A stretch of 27,953 nt of DNA from JACKFB01 sp041389525 (GCA_041389525.1 JAWKRR010000080.1:1-27953); one strand, 5' to 3'. Shown: positions 1 to 8,727, counted from the first letter of the stretch. Program-made: numbers and translations. Notes: generated by a model not told the origin, from the sequence alone.

Positions 1-3000
1 GTGCCGCTGCTGCCTCTGGACCGCGCCGCGATCGCCGAGTTCGTGCGCACCTCCCTCGGTCAGGTCAACGGCGCCGACGCGCTGGTCGACTGGCTGGCCG
101 AGGAGTCTGCGGGCAACCCGGCCGCCGCGCTTGAGACGATCCACTGGCTGGTCACCACGGGGCGGCTGCGTTTGCGGCGCGGCCGGTGGTACGTCGCGGG
201 GGATCTCGGGCTGGCGAGCACCGCCGGTGGCGAGTCGGTGCTGCGGCGCCTCGCCGAGCGCCGGCTGGAGCTGATCCCGGCGGAAGTGCGCGGGTTCTTA
301 CGGATCGCGGCCGTCATGGGGCAGAGCTTCGACCCCGAGTTCATCGACCAGGCCATCGGGATGCCGCCGCCGGCCGATGAGGCGCTGCTGGAGCTCTCGC
401 GCCTGCACCTGCTGGCCGCGAACGTCGATGGCGTCTGGCCGCTGCGCTTCGGGCAGTCCACGCTGCGCACCATCCTCGCCGACGAGCTGGCCGACCACGA
501 TCGCCGGCGCCTGCACTTGGCCTTCGCCTCGTCGCTGATCGACCGCGCGGGCGGCGAATCCGTCGAAGACCTCGACTCCGCCGGCCTGCTCGGCGACGTC
601 GCGCGGCACCTCCTGGGCGGCGGACAGTGGCGGCGCGGCGCGCCGATCGCGCGGCAAGCGGCAGCGCGCTGGCTCCTGAGCGGCGCCTACGCGCGGTCGC
701 GGGCGCTGCTGCAGTCCGCGCTGGCCGTGGTTCCGAGCGACGAACCCGAGGCGCGCAGCGAGCGGGTGGCGCTGGAGACGAGCTTCGGCGACCTCGCGCG
801 GCAGGTCGGGCGGTTCTCCGAGGCGCGCGAGGCCTTTGAGCGCGCGTTGGCGATGGCCGATGGGACGGTGGCGGCGAGCCTGCGCGTTCGGGTCGGCCAC
901 GTCGGCATCGCGAGAGGCGACTACGAGGAGGGTCGGCGCACCCTCGAGCTCGTGCTCGGCGACCGCCACGCCGACCAGGCCAGCCGGCTCGAGGCGGCCT
1001 ACTATATCGGGCACGCCGCGCAGCAGCAGGGACACTGGGAGCGTGCGTGGGGCGCGGCCGAGCAGGCGCGCTCGGAGGCCGACGCGTCGGGCGACCCGTG
1101 GCAGCGGGCGCGAGTGCGCAAACTGCGAGGAAACATCTGCTGGTCTTCCGGGCGATGGGAGGCCGCGCTCGACGAGGACCGGCAGGCGCTGGACGGGTTC
1201 CGGGCGGTCATCGACCAGCACGGCGAGGCCGAGGCCGAGATGTCGATCGGCACGGCGCTGCGGCATCTGGCGCGCTACGACGAGGCGCTGGAGGTCTACG
1301 AGGAGGCGCTCAAGAGCTTCCGCCGCATGGGCCTGCTCAGCATGGTCGGCAAGTGCGAAAACAACATGGCCATCGTGCACTACTACCGGGGCGACTACCG
1401 GCGCGCGACGGACCGCTTCGAGGCGTTCTTGCAGGTGCTAGAGCAGACGGGCGAGCGCGTCGAGCGCATGCGGCTGCTGAACAATCTCGGCTCGGTGTAC
1501 CGCGAGCGCGGGCTCTTCGCGCGGTCGGAGGCGCTGCTGCTGGAGGGGCTTCAGCTCGCGCGGGAGTCGGACTCGCCGCGGGTCGAGGCGATGATCCTCG
1601 GCAACCTTGGCGACACGCTGCTGCGCGCCGGCCGCTGGGACGAGGCGCGCGGGCGGCTGCGGGCCACCATCACGCTGTCGCGGGCGATCGACGCGAACGA
1701 CGAGGAGATCGAGGCGGTGCGGCGTTCGATGGATCTCGTGGCCCTCCAAGAGCCCGAGGCCCTCGACATCACCGCGATCCGCGAGGCCATCGGGCGCGCC
1801 GCCGAGATCGACCTGCGCCTCGAGCTGGGAAATCTCCACCGTCTGCTGTCCATGGCCCTGCGGCGCGACGGCGACCTGGTCGGAGCGACGCAGTCGGTGC
1901 GCACCGGCCTCGGCGCGCTCCAGGACACCGGCGCCGCCCTCGAGTTGCTGCGGCTTGAGCGCGAGGAAGCGCTTGTGCTGGCGGCCCAGGGGCAGGTCGA
2001 GGACGCGCGCGTCCGGCTCAAGGCCGAGCTGGCGCAGCTCTCGCGCATGGACGCCGGCTGGGACCTCGAGCAGACCGCCCAGGCCCTCGGCGCCGTCTCG
2101 GCCCAGCCCGCGGCGCAGACCGGCCGCCTCGGCGAAGAGATGGCGCGCACCCAGCTCGCCGCCGTCGTCGAGTTCGCCCGGCGCATCGACCAAATCCACG
2201 ATCTCCAGACCTTCCTCGACGACACCCTCAAGCGGATCATGGAGTTGGTCCCCGCCGACCGCGGCCTGGTCATCGCCTTCGACCGCTCCGGCCGGCCCGT
2301 CGCCAAGACCGTCCGCCGCGCCGACACCGACGCCCCGGACGAGAAAGAGGTCGCGTTCAGCCGCTCGATCACCCTGGACGCGCACCGCCTCGGCGAGACC
2401 ATCATCGTCCCGGTCGCGTCCGCCGACTCGCGCTACCGCACCGCGCAGAGCGTCGGCCACCTCGGCCTGCGCACCGTCGTCGCCGTCCCCATCAAGAGCG
2501 AAGGCCGCAACCACGGCGTCATCTACGTGGACAGCCGCACCCCCTGCGACGCAGCACTTGAGGCCTCGGTCCCGCTGCTGGAGGCGCTGACCGCCATCAT
2601 GGGCGCCTCCCTGGCCCACGCCGAGCTGGTCGAACGCGAGCGCGCCCGCACCGAGGCGATGGCCTTCGTCGTCCACGAGCTGAAGACCCCGCTCACCTCG
2701 ATCTACGGCTACGTGCAGCTCATGCGCATGGACGCCGAGCAGCTCCCCGACGAGATGCAGAGCCACCTCATGGTCGCCGCCGACGAGCTCGGCCGTCTCA
2801 ACCGCATGGTGGTCGACCTCAACAAGCTCGCCCGCCTCGAGCACCACGACACCCTCTACACCGTCGTCAGCGTCCAGGTCGCCGAGCTGCTCGATTCCGT
2901 CGCCCGCAACCTCGCCGGCCTCTGGCGCGCCCGTAATATCGTCGTCAGCTCCGAGGTCCCCGACGAGCTGCCCCTGGTCATCGGCAACCGCGACCAGCTC

Positions 3001-3423
3001 ATCCAGGTCGTCACCAACCTGCTCTCCAACGCCATCAAGTTCTCGCCCGACGGCGGCGAGATTCGCCTGTCCGCTCGCCGCGTCAGCCGCGCCGTCGACC
3101 AAGCCGAGCTCGGCCCCCCCGTCCCGCCGAGCCGCTTCTTGGCCTCGGTGCAGGACCACGTGTCGCGCATGGGCGAGGTCGAGATCTCAGTCCACGACTC
3201 CGGCCCCGGCATCCCGCCCGAGGCCCTCGACCGCATCTTCCGGAAGTTTGGCCAGGCCGGCCCCGACCGCAGCCGCTCTCAGGGCCTCGGGCTCGGGCTC
3301 GCCATCGCGCGCCACATCGTCGAGCGCCACGCCGGCCGCATCTGGGCCGAGAACGCGCCCTACGGCGGCGCGGTGTTCCGCTTCACGCTCCCGGCGCTCG
3401 AGGACGCGACCTTCCCGAACTAG
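1..3423 (+). CDS. Large AAA/TPR/GAF hybrid sensor histidine kinase (5' end cut by window)
   Basis: This is the C-terminal 1140 residues of a much longer cytoplasmic signalling protein; the frame is open from base 1, so the GTG there is not a proven start. Residues 1-115 resemble the helical end of an AAA/STAND-type ATPase module. Residues about 200-600 are helical TPR-like repeats (for example the NNLGSVYRERG stretch). Residues about 730-875 form a GAF domain. A complete histidine kinase core follows: H-box VVHELKTPL with phospho-acceptor His892, N-box NLLSNAIKF (Asn1006/Asn1010), G1 box DSGPGIP (1066-1072) and G2 box GLGLGL (1095-1100). Family knowledge: in myxobacteria this order is usually preceded by a Ser/Thr kinase domain and the AAA ATPase, so that part probably lies upstream of the window (inference). 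No transmembrane segment is seen. The gene converges on the sigma-54 activator, from which it is separated by 41 bp. Confidence 0.9.
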   Translation: MPLLPLDRAAIAEFVRTSLGQVNGADALVDWLAEESAGNPAAALETIHWLVTTGRLRLRRGRWYVAGDLGLASTAGGESVLRRLAERRLELIPAEVRGFLRIAAVMGQSFDPEFIDQAIGMPPPADEALLELSRLHLLAANVDGVWPLRFGQSTLRTILADELADHDRRRLHLAFASSLIDRAGGESVEDLDSAGLLGDVARHLLGGGQWRRGAPIARQAAARWLLSGAYARSRALLQSALAVVPSDEPEARSERVALETSFGDLARQVGRFSEAREAFERALAMADGTVAASLRVRVGHVGIARGDYEEGRRTLELVLGDRHADQASRLEAAYYIGHAAQQQGHWERAWGAAEQARSEADASGDPWQRARVRKLRGNICWSSGRWEAALDEDRQALDGFRAVIDQHGEAEAEMSIGTALRHLARYDEALEVYEEALKSFRRMGLLSMVGKCENNMAIVHYYRGDYRRATDRFEAFLQVLEQTGERVERMRLLNNLGSVYRERGLFARSEALLLEGLQLARESDSPRVEAMILGNLGDTLLRAGRWDEARGRLRATITLSRAIDANDEEIEAVRRSMDLVALQEPEALDITAIREAIGRAAEIDLRLELGNLHRLLSMALRRDGDLVGATQSVRTGLGALQDTGAALELLRLEREEALVLAAQGQVEDARVRLKAELAQLSRMDAGWDLEQTAQALGAVSAQPAAQTGRLGEEMARTQLAAVVEFARRIDQIHDLQTFLDDTLKRIMELVPADRGLVIAFDRSGRPVAKTVRRADTDAPDEKEVAFSRSITLDAHRLGETIIVPVASADSRYRTAQSVGHLGLRTVVAVPIKSEGRNHGVIYVDSRTPCDAALEASVPLLEALTAIMGASLAHAELVERERARTEAMAFVVHELKTPLTSIYGYVQLMRMDAEQLPDEMQSHLMVAADELGRLNRMVVDLNKLARLEHHDTLYTVVSVQVAELLDSVARNLAGLWRARNIVVSSEVPDELPLVIGNRDQLIQVVTNLLSNAIKFSPDGGEIRLSARRVSRAVDQAELGPPVPPSRFLASVQDHVSRMGEVEISVHDSGPGIPPEALDRIFRKFGQAGPDRSRSQGLGLGLAIARHIVERHAGRIWAENAPYGGAVFRFTLPALEDATFPN

Positions 3424-3464
3424 CCCGCTCGCCCAGCCCCAGCCCGCCCCATCGTGCGCCTATA

Positions 3465-4874
3465 CTAATGATGCAGGTCGGAGTCGGGTCGGAACTCGTC
3501 CGCCTCCAGCGCGTACTTGCGCAGCAGCCGCCACAGCGTCTTTCGGTCGATGCCGGCGTCGCGCGCCGCCGCCGCCACGTTCCCGCCCGACCGCTCGAGG
3601 GCCTGCACCAGATACGCGCGCTCAAACTGCTCGAGCAGCCGCTGCTTCCCCTCGGCGAAGCCCAGGGAGAGATCCCACTCCAGCCCCACGTGCGTGCGGC
3701 TCGGCGGCAGGTCCCGGTCCAGCCCCAGCTCGATGTGCCGCGCGGAGATGACCGCGCCATACTCCAACGCCAAAGTCGATTGGACGATGCTCTCGAGCTC
3801 GCGCACGTTCCCCGGCCACCGGTGTACCTGCAGCAGCTCGAGCGCGTCGGGCGAGAATGTCACCGGCGCCAGCTGGTGCGTCCGACAAAAGCGGTCGGCA
3901 ATGTCCTGAACCAGCGTGGGCAGATCCTCGATGTGCTGGCGCAGCGGCGGCAGCGAAACGTGTAACACGTTGATTCGATAGTACAAATCGCGACGGAACA
4001 GCTGCTTCTCGGACGCCTCCAGCAAATCGCGATTTGTCACCGCGATGATCCGAACATGCGCCTGGAGATGCTTCGCCCCGCCCACCCGGCGATAGGTGCT
4101 GAACTGCACCAGACGCAGCAGTTTCGCCTGCAACATCAACGGCAATTCGCCGATCTCATCGAGCACGAGCGTGCCGCCCGCCGCCTCCTCGATAAGCCCG
4201 CCCGAGGTCGACAGCGCGCCCGTGTACGACCCGCGCTCATGCCCGAAGAGCTCGTTCTCGAACAGCGTCTCCGGCATCGCGGCGCAGTTGGCGACCACCA
4301 GCGGCCCATGCCGCCGCCGCGACGCCGAGTGGATCATCGACGCCGCCAGCTCCTTGCCCGTGCCGCTCTCCCCGTAGATCGCGACCGGCAGATCCGTGCT
4401 GGCCAGCTTCTCGATGCGCTGCCGAACCGCCCGCATCTCCGCGCTGTCGCCCAGCAGCTCGCGCACCCCCGACTGCGCCGTTCGCAGCTGCGGATCCGGC
4501 CCGGAGTCGCGCGGGGTGTAGTCGAAACAGCGCGCCAGCCGATGCCGCAGCAGCGCCCCCGCCGCGGGGAAGGTCACGACGTCGCGCACGTCGTGTTTCA
4601 GCAGCTCCAGCGCGCGATCGATCTGGTCGAGGGCCGCCAGCACAATCACCGGCCGCGGCGCCAGCGCCGACACCAGCGCCCGAATCTCCCGGTCCGGGTC
4701 CTGCAGGTTCGCGAAGGTGATGACCGCGCCCTGGAAGTCGCCCGATTCGGCCCGCCGCCGCGCCTCGTTGCACGTCGCCGCCACCACAACCGCCAACTCC
4801 AGCGGCTGCGCGGCGTGCGCCACGGCGACTTGCACATCCATCTCGGACGCACAGACCAGGAGACGCTTAAGCAA
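3465..4874 (-). CDS. Sigma-54-dependent transcriptional activator (NtrC-type) with pseudo-receiver domain
   Basis: This 469-residue enhancer-binding protein has the NtrC layout: a receiver-like N-domain (1-118), an AAA+ sigma-54 interaction domain (about 140-385) and a Fis-type HTH (about 428-455, GNVAAAARDAGIDRKTLWRLL). Walker A is GESGTGKE (168-175) and Walker B is GGTLVLDE (233-240). The sigma-54 contact loop reads GSYTGA (215-220) instead of the usual GAFTGA. The receiver-like domain has lost its chemistry: the acidic pair is replaced in LLVCASE, Phe54 sits where the phospho-Asp belongs, Ala replaces the Ser/Thr in VIVLAA, and the KPF lysine is gone (TFPA). It should therefore act without phosphorylation, or sense by another route (inference). 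The start is TTG at 4874: a TGA stop lies four codons upstream in frame, and a GAGGT sequence sits 6 nt before the TTG. The gene is divergent from the HD-GYP gene. Confidence 0.93.
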   Translation of the reverse strand: MLKRLLVCASEMDVQVAVAHAAQPLELAVVVAATCNEARRRAESGDFQGAVITFANLQDPDREIRALVSALAPRPVIVLAALDQIDRALELLKHDVRDVVTFPAAGALLRHRLARCFDYTPRDSGPDPQLRTAQSGVRELLGDSAEMRAVRQRIEKLASTDLPVAIYGESGTGKELAASMIHSASRRRHGPLVVANCAAMPETLFENELFGHERGSYTGALSTSGGLIEEAAGGTLVLDEIGELPLMLQAKLLRLVQFSTYRRVGGAKHLQAHVRIIAVTNRDLLEASEKQLFRRDLYYRINVLHVSLPPLRQHIEDLPTLVQDIADRFCRTHQLAPVTFSPDALELLQVHRWPGNVRELESIVQSTLALEYGAVISARHIELGLDRDLPPSRTHVGLEWDLSLGFAEGKQRLLEQFERAYLVQALERSGGNVAAAARDAGIDRKTLWRLLRKYALEADEFRPDSDLHH

Positions 4875-4972
4875 CGCGTGACCTCACTTCTCGGAGCCGG
4901 GACCGCACCCCCGACTCGCGCCTCCGGCACCCCGCGATTCCTCGCCGCCAGCCGCAGTTGCAGCGCCCTGGT

Positions 4973-4978
4973 CATAAT
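4973..4978 (+). promoter_or_regulatory. Possible -10 element upstream of the HD-GYP gene
   Basis: CATAAT matches five of six bases of TATAAT and lies 36 nt before ATG 5015, inside the 140-bp gap between the divergent activator and HD-GYP genes. No good -35 sequence is present at normal spacing, and no clear -24/-12 sigma-54 promoter was found in this gap. Confidence 0.25.
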
Positions 4979-5014
4979 GCCACACTCGGCCACGCTGCGC
5001 ACCATGGGGAGGGG

Positions 5015-6103
5015 ATGGCCGATATCCTGGTCGTCGACGACGAAATCCACATCCGGATGCTGCTGAAGCGCCTGCTTGAGCGGGACGGGCATCAGTGCGA
5101 GGTGGCCGGGACCGCGGACGAGGCCATGACGGTCCTGGAGCGCGGGCGTTTCGACCTCGTGCTCAGTGACGTCAACATGCCGGGCGAGTCGGGCATGCAG
5201 CTGGCGCCGCGCATCTGCGACCGTTTCCCGACCACGGCCATCGTCATGGTCACCGGCGTCGACGACCCGCGCGTGGCAGCTGACGCCGTGCGCATCGGCG
5301 CCTACGGCTACATCATCAAGCCCTTCGAACCCAACGAGATCGTCATCGGCGTGATGAACGCGCTGCGCCGACGCGAGCTCGAGATCGAGAACCGCCGACA
5401 CCGCGAGCAGCTCGAGGAGTTGGTCGCCGAGCGCACCACCGCGCTGCGCTCCACCGTCGAGGAGCTGCGCGTCGCCCACGCCGGCCTCAAGAGCGCCCAG
5501 GAAGAGACGATCCACCGCCTGTCCATCGCCAGCGAGACCCGCGACGAGGAGACCGGCGCGCACATCCAGCGCATGAGCCGCTACTGCGAGCTGCTCGCGC
5601 GTCGGGCGATGCTCTCCCCCGAACAGGTGGAGCTCATCCGCGTGGCCAGCCCGCTACACGACGTCGGGAAGATCGGCATCCCCGACCGCATCCTGCAGAA
5701 GCCCGGCACCCACACCGCGGAAGAGCGCCGGATCATGCGCACCCACGCCGAGATCGGCTATCGCATCCTCGCCGACACGGGCTACGAGCTGCTCGAGGTC
5801 GCCGCGACGATCGCCTACACGCACCACGAGCGCTGGGACGGCGGCGGGTATCCGCGAGGCCTGGCGGGCGAGGGCATCCCGGTCGTCGGCCGCATCACCG
5901 CCATCGCGGACGTATTCGACGCGCTCACCACGCGCCGAGTCTACAAGCCCGCGATGAACGCCCACGAGTCGCTCAGCATGATGCGCGCCCAGCGCGGCGG
6001 CCAGTTCGACCCCGAGCTGCTGGACATCTTTGTCGACTGCATCGACGAGGTCTTGGCGATTCACGCGGCCTACCCCGACGAGACCTCGCCTCCCGCCTAT
6101 TGA
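5015..6103 (+). CDS. Response regulator with HD-GYP domain, probable cyclic-di-GMP phosphodiesterase
   Basis: This 362-residue protein has a complete receiver domain (1-120), a coiled-coil linker (about 117-165) and an HD-GYP domain (about 165-345), as in RpfG-type regulators. The receiver keeps Asp8/Asp9, phospho-acceptor Asp52 (VLSDVNMPG), Thr80 and Lys102. The HD-GYP domain keeps the HD pair (LHDVGKIG, His215-Asp216), His244, the HH pair 270-271 and the GYP signature (WDGGGYPRGL, 278-280), so it is predicted to hydrolyse c-di-GMP. I chose ATG 5015 because the protein then begins at MADILVVDDE, the normal first strand of a receiver. The frame is open back to a TTG at 4958 with no domain support. 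A GGGGAGGGG run lies directly before the ATG, with unusually short spacing. The cognate kinase is not obvious: the hybrid kinase at 1-3423 is a nearby candidate only. Confidence 0.95.
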   Translation: MADILVVDDEIHIRMLLKRLLERDGHQCEVAGTADEAMTVLERGRFDLVLSDVNMPGESGMQLAPRICDRFPTTAIVMVTGVDDPRVAADAVRIGAYGYIIKPFEPNEIVIGVMNALRRRELEIENRRHREQLEELVAERTTALRSTVEELRVAHAGLKSAQEETIHRLSIASETRDEETGAHIQRMSRYCELLARRAMLSPEQVELIRVASPLHDVGKIGIPDRILQKPGTHTAEERRIMRTHAEIGYRILADTGYELLEVAATIAYTHHERWDGGGYPRGLAGEGIPVVGRITAIADVFDALTTRRVYKPAMNAHESLSMMRAQRGGQFDPELLDIFVDCIDEVLAIHAAYPDETSPPAY

Positions 6104-6136
6104 CCTCCGCCCGCGTCCAACGCACCGTCCACCATA

Positions 6137-7318
6137 ATGACACTGAGTGCCACAGCAGATCGGGATGTGCGCAACGGGTGGACGGGCGGCCAATACAGCG
6201 TAGCCCGCGCGTGGCTTGCGATCGCGGCGATCCCCTGGTTGTGGAGCGCGATCTCGGGCGGTGGTGGCCATAGCCACACATTGGGCGTGGTCTTTCCCAA
6301 TGTGCTGCCCCTACTCTCTGATGGTCCGGGTCTGCTAGGGGTCCCGGCGGTCGCCTACGCCGCGGTCGCCACGCTGTTCGCGGTCCTGGTCGCTCTGGGG
6401 CGCGCGGACCGCCTCGCCGCGTTCCTGCTCGCCTACGCCCTGCTCTGCGTGCGCGATATCACCCCGCCGCTCTCGGGCGTCGCGGGCTGGCCGGTCGCTG
6501 AGTCCCTGCTCATCGTGCACGCGCTCGTCCCCGGCGCACCCTACGGCTCACTGCGCGCCCGCGGCCGCACCGACCCAGGCGCCGGCTTCACCTTCCCGCA
6601 CCGCCTCTACGCCGCTGCCTGGGTGGTCGTCGGCCTCGCCCACGCCGCCGCCGGCCTCGAGCGCCTCCTCGCCCACGGCTGGGCCACCGCCTCACCACCC
6701 GCCCTCGTCGCCACCGCCCTCCTCTGCGCGCTCTCCATCGCCGCGCTCCCCCTCGCCACCTTCCCCCGCCTGCGCCCCATCGTCTTCCTCGCCCTCGTCG
6801 GCCTCCAGCTCGCCGCGACGCTGTCCCACGCGACAAGCCCCGGCCACTGGCTCGCCCTGGTCGCCCACATCTTTCTGTTCGACCCCGCCTGGCTCTCCGG
6901 CACCTCCGCAGACGAGCCCGAGCACGTCTTCTACGACGGCTCCTGCGCCCTCTGCCACGGCGCCGTCCGCTTCCTGCTCGCCGAAGACCCCCGCGGCTCG
7001 GCCTTCCGCTTCGCCGCGCTCCAGTCCGACACCTTCGAGACCCTCGTCCCCGCCGACGTGCGAGCCACCCTCCCCGACTCCCTCATCGTCCGCACCGCGT
7101 CCGGCACCCTGCTCATGCGCGCCGCCGCCGTCCGCCACCTCCTCGCCCGCCTCGGCGGCCTCTGGCGCATCTTGGGCGCCGCCTCGCGCATCATCCCGCT
7201 ACCGCTCGCCGACCTCGCCTATGACGGCGTCGCCCGAATCCGCTACCGTCTCTTCGGCAAAAAGGCCGACGCCTGCCCGATGCTCCCCCCCGAACTTCGC
7301 GCCCGGTTTTCCCCGTGA
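6137..7318 (+). CDS. Membrane protein fused to DCC-type thiol-disulfide oxidoreductase domain (DUF393)
   Basis: This 393-residue protein has two parts. Residues about 20-250 are hydrophobic, with roughly five or six membrane segments (for example AVAYAAVATLFAVLVALG, 71-88, and LVATALLCALSIAALPLA, 190-207), resembling HTTM-like membrane regions. Residues about 262-385 form a DCC1/DUF393 domain with the family motif FYDGSCALCHG (Asp267, Cys270, Cys273), followed by the usual FRFAALQSD stretch. Proteins of this family are annotated as thiol-disulfide oxidoreductases, but their substrates are generally unknown. The fusion puts a CxxC redox motif next to a membrane anchor. The start is uncertain: ATG 6137 has no clear ribosome-binding site, and GTG 6167 is an alternative. 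The stop codon overlaps the start of the next gene, so the two are probably translated together. Confidence 0.85.
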   Translation: MTLSATADRDVRNGWTGGQYSVARAWLAIAAIPWLWSAISGGGGHSHTLGVVFPNVLPLLSDGPGLLGVPAVAYAAVATLFAVLVALGRADRLAAFLLAYALLCVRDITPPLSGVAGWPVAESLLIVHALVPGAPYGSLRARGRTDPGAGFTFPHRLYAAAWVVVGLAHAAAGLERLLAHGWATASPPALVATALLCALSIAALPLATFPRLRPIVFLALVGLQLAATLSHATSPGHWLALVAHIFLFDPAWLSGTSADEPEHVFYDGSCALCHGAVRFLLAEDPRGSAFRFAALQSDTFETLVPADVRATLPDSLIVRTASGTLLMRAAAVRHLLARLGGLWRILGAASRIIPLPLADLAYDGVARIRYRLFGKKADACPMLPPELRARFSP

Positions 7319-8025
7319 ACTACGCCCCACTCTCCGCCCGCCCCTCCCACGACTACGCCCTGCGCCTCGCCCCCTTCGTCGAGCGCGGCCTCATCGCCCG
7401 CGTCCCGACCACCTGGCAGCTCTTCTGCGCCCAGGTCGAGATGGCGCCCTACGTCGTGATGGCCGACGACGGCGACTCCGCCCGCTATGCCGGCACCCGC
7501 CTCGGCCACCCCATCCTCCGCACGCCGCTGGTGCTCTCGCAGATCGGCCGCGACCAGCTACGCATCGGCCACGGCCTCCACAGCACGGCCCTCGGCGTCT
7601 TCCGCCACCTCAGCTACGTGCTCCACGAGGGCTTCCCGACCTACGACATGCAGCTGGTCCAGACCCACCCCGACGGCCTCGCCCGCTTCCGCGCCCACCT
7701 CGAAGCCGTCGAGTCCGCCGCCACCCCGGCCGCAGCCCGCGAGCGCCGCCTCGTCGACCTCGTCATCCCCAACGCCAGCGCCTACCGCACCCGCTTCCTC
7801 GAGCCCGGCGGCTGGCTGGACCAAGCCGCGGCCTTCGACTACCCCGACGCCGCGTCGCTGCCTGAGTTCTTGCGACCCGACTTCTCGAGCCTGACCGCCT
7901 TCGCGAACTACGCCGCCAGCGCCTTCCCCGAGCGCGCCCGCGACACGCCGCTCTCCCGCGTCCCGGCCCAGCTCTTGCGCCTGGTGACCCGCCGCTTCAC
8001 CAAGTCGGCGTTCACTCGCGCCTGA
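7315..8025 (+). CDS. Hypothetical protein translationally coupled to the DCC-domain gene
   Basis: This 236-residue soluble-looking protein starts with a GTG whose last two bases form the TGA stop of the upstream gene (GTGA overlap). There is no separate ribosome-binding site, so translation probably depends on the upstream gene. No signal peptide, membrane segment or catalytic motif I recognise is visible. Notable stretches are HGLHSTALGVFRHLSYVLHEG (about 84-104), rich in His and aromatic residues, and a basic C-terminus ending RRFTKSAFTRA. Codon use matches its neighbours and the frame is intact, so it is a real gene. The coupling suggests a function linked to the membrane/thiol-oxidoreductase protein. 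Its last 14 bp overlap the end of the convergent methyltransferase gene. Confidence 0.8.
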   Translation: MNYAPLSARPSHDYALRLAPFVERGLIARVPTTWQLFCAQVEMAPYVVMADDGDSARYAGTRLGHPILRTPLVLSQIGRDQLRIGHGLHSTALGVFRHLSYVLHEGFPTYDMQLVQTHPDGLARFRAHLEAVESAATPAAARERRLVDLVIPNASAYRTRFLEPGGWLDQAAAFDYPDAASLPEFLRPDFSSLTAFANYAASAFPERARDTPLSRVPAQLLRLVTRRFTKSAFTRA

Positions 8026-8626
8026 GCACCAGCATCTGATTGTTCGCCGGCATCTGCACCCGCTCGGGCGCGCCGAACCCCGCGGCCGCCGCAGCCTCCG
8101 CCACCTCGCTGACGTCCCAGATCCCGTAGCGCGGGTCCATCGCCCGCAGGCGCAGCTCGAACTCGGCGTTCGAGGGCGCGGTGTGCTCGCCGCCGACGCG
8201 ATACGGCCCGTACACGCACAGCACGCCGCCCGCGCCCAGCACGCGCCCCGCCCCTGCAAGGAAAGCCAGCCCGACCTCCCTCGGCGCGATGTGCACCATG
8301 TTCGCGCAGAATATCGCGTCGGCGGCTTCGACCGGCCAGGGCGTCTCCAGCACGTCGAGTCGCACGGGCGGGCGCATGTTCGACAGCCCCTCAGAGGCCC
8401 GCCACGCCTCGATGGACCGCAGGTGCTCCGGCTCGCGGTCCGTCGGCTGCCACTGAAGCCCCGCCAACGCCCGCGCGAAGTGCGCCGCGTGCTGCCCCGA
8501 GCCGCTGGCGACCTCCAGCACCAGCCCGCGCGGCGGCAGGACGCGCCGCAGCACCTCGAGGATCGGCTCGCGGTTGCGGTCCGTCGCTGGGAAGAAGAGG
8601 CGCCCGTCACCATCGGAGTCGTTCAT
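8012..8626 (-). CDS. DUF938-family SAM-dependent methyltransferase
   Basis: This 204-residue class I methyltransferase-like protein matches the DUF938 family in length and motifs. It opens with FFPATDRNREPIL, then the SAM-binding glycine loop LEVASGSGQHAAHFA (about 36-50), an acidic strand end in WQPTDREPEHL, and DAIFCANMVHIAPREV, the typical family segment. It ends with the strand pair around RVQMPANNQMLVLRRE. The substrate is unknown for this family. ATG 8626 is used; the region before it (GGCCC) has no good ribosome-binding site. The gene overlaps the end of the 7315-8025 gene by 14 bp in convergent orientation and is divergent from the aldehyde dehydrogenase gene across 101 bp. Confidence 0.88.
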   Translation of the reverse strand: MNDSDGDGRLFFPATDRNREPILEVLRRVLPPRGLVLEVASGSGQHAAHFARALAGLQWQPTDREPEHLRSIEAWRASEGLSNMRPPVRLDVLETPWPVEAADAIFCANMVHIAPREVGLAFLAGAGRVLGAGGVLCVYGPYRVGGEHTAPSNAEFELRLRAMDPRYGIWDVSEVAEAAAAAGFGAPERVQMPANNQMLVLRRE

Positions 8627-8712
8627 GGGCCGAGGCTACCAGACTCGCCCGAGGCGCGCCTTCCCCGGCCTTCCCGCCCTTCAAATCGCCAGATAATATC
8701 GAGCGAATCGAA

Positions 8713-8719
8713 AAGGAGA
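8713..8719 (+). promoter_or_regulatory. Strong ribosome-binding site for the aldehyde dehydrogenase
   Basis: AAGGAGA lies 8 nt before ATG 8728, one of the best Shine-Dalgarno matches in the window, and fixes the start. Just upstream, around 8687-8700, the sequence AGATAATATCG is A/T-rich for this genome and may hold the -10 element, but no matching -35 is visible. Confidence 0.6.
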
Positions 8720-8727
8720 GCGCCCCC

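Noticed and set aside
1438..3159. 573-codon open frame antisense to the histidine kinase
   Set aside because: The plus strand has clear conserved kinase motifs. The antisense product is a Gly/Asp/Val-rich mirror of GC-biased codons with no motif.
3452..3468. TATACT -10-like box near the end of the sigma-54 activator gene
   Set aside because: It sits where two genes converge, has no -35 at suitable spacing, and no plausible gene starts downstream on the plus strand.
4875..5014. Search for a sigma-54 (-24/-12) promoter between the divergent regulators
   Set aside because: TGGCA-like bases occur on the minus strand near 4980, but no GC dinucleotide follows at the required spacing.
4056..5066. 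Plus-strand open frame antisense to the sigma-54 activator
   Set aside because: It is very rich in Arg/Gln/His/Pro and lacks any domain. The opposite strand encodes a textbook NtrC-type AAA+ domain.
6100..6138. TTGACC followed by CATAAT before the membrane/DCC gene
   Set aside because: The spacing is 27 bp, far too long for a normal promoter, and the CATAAT overlaps the start codon.
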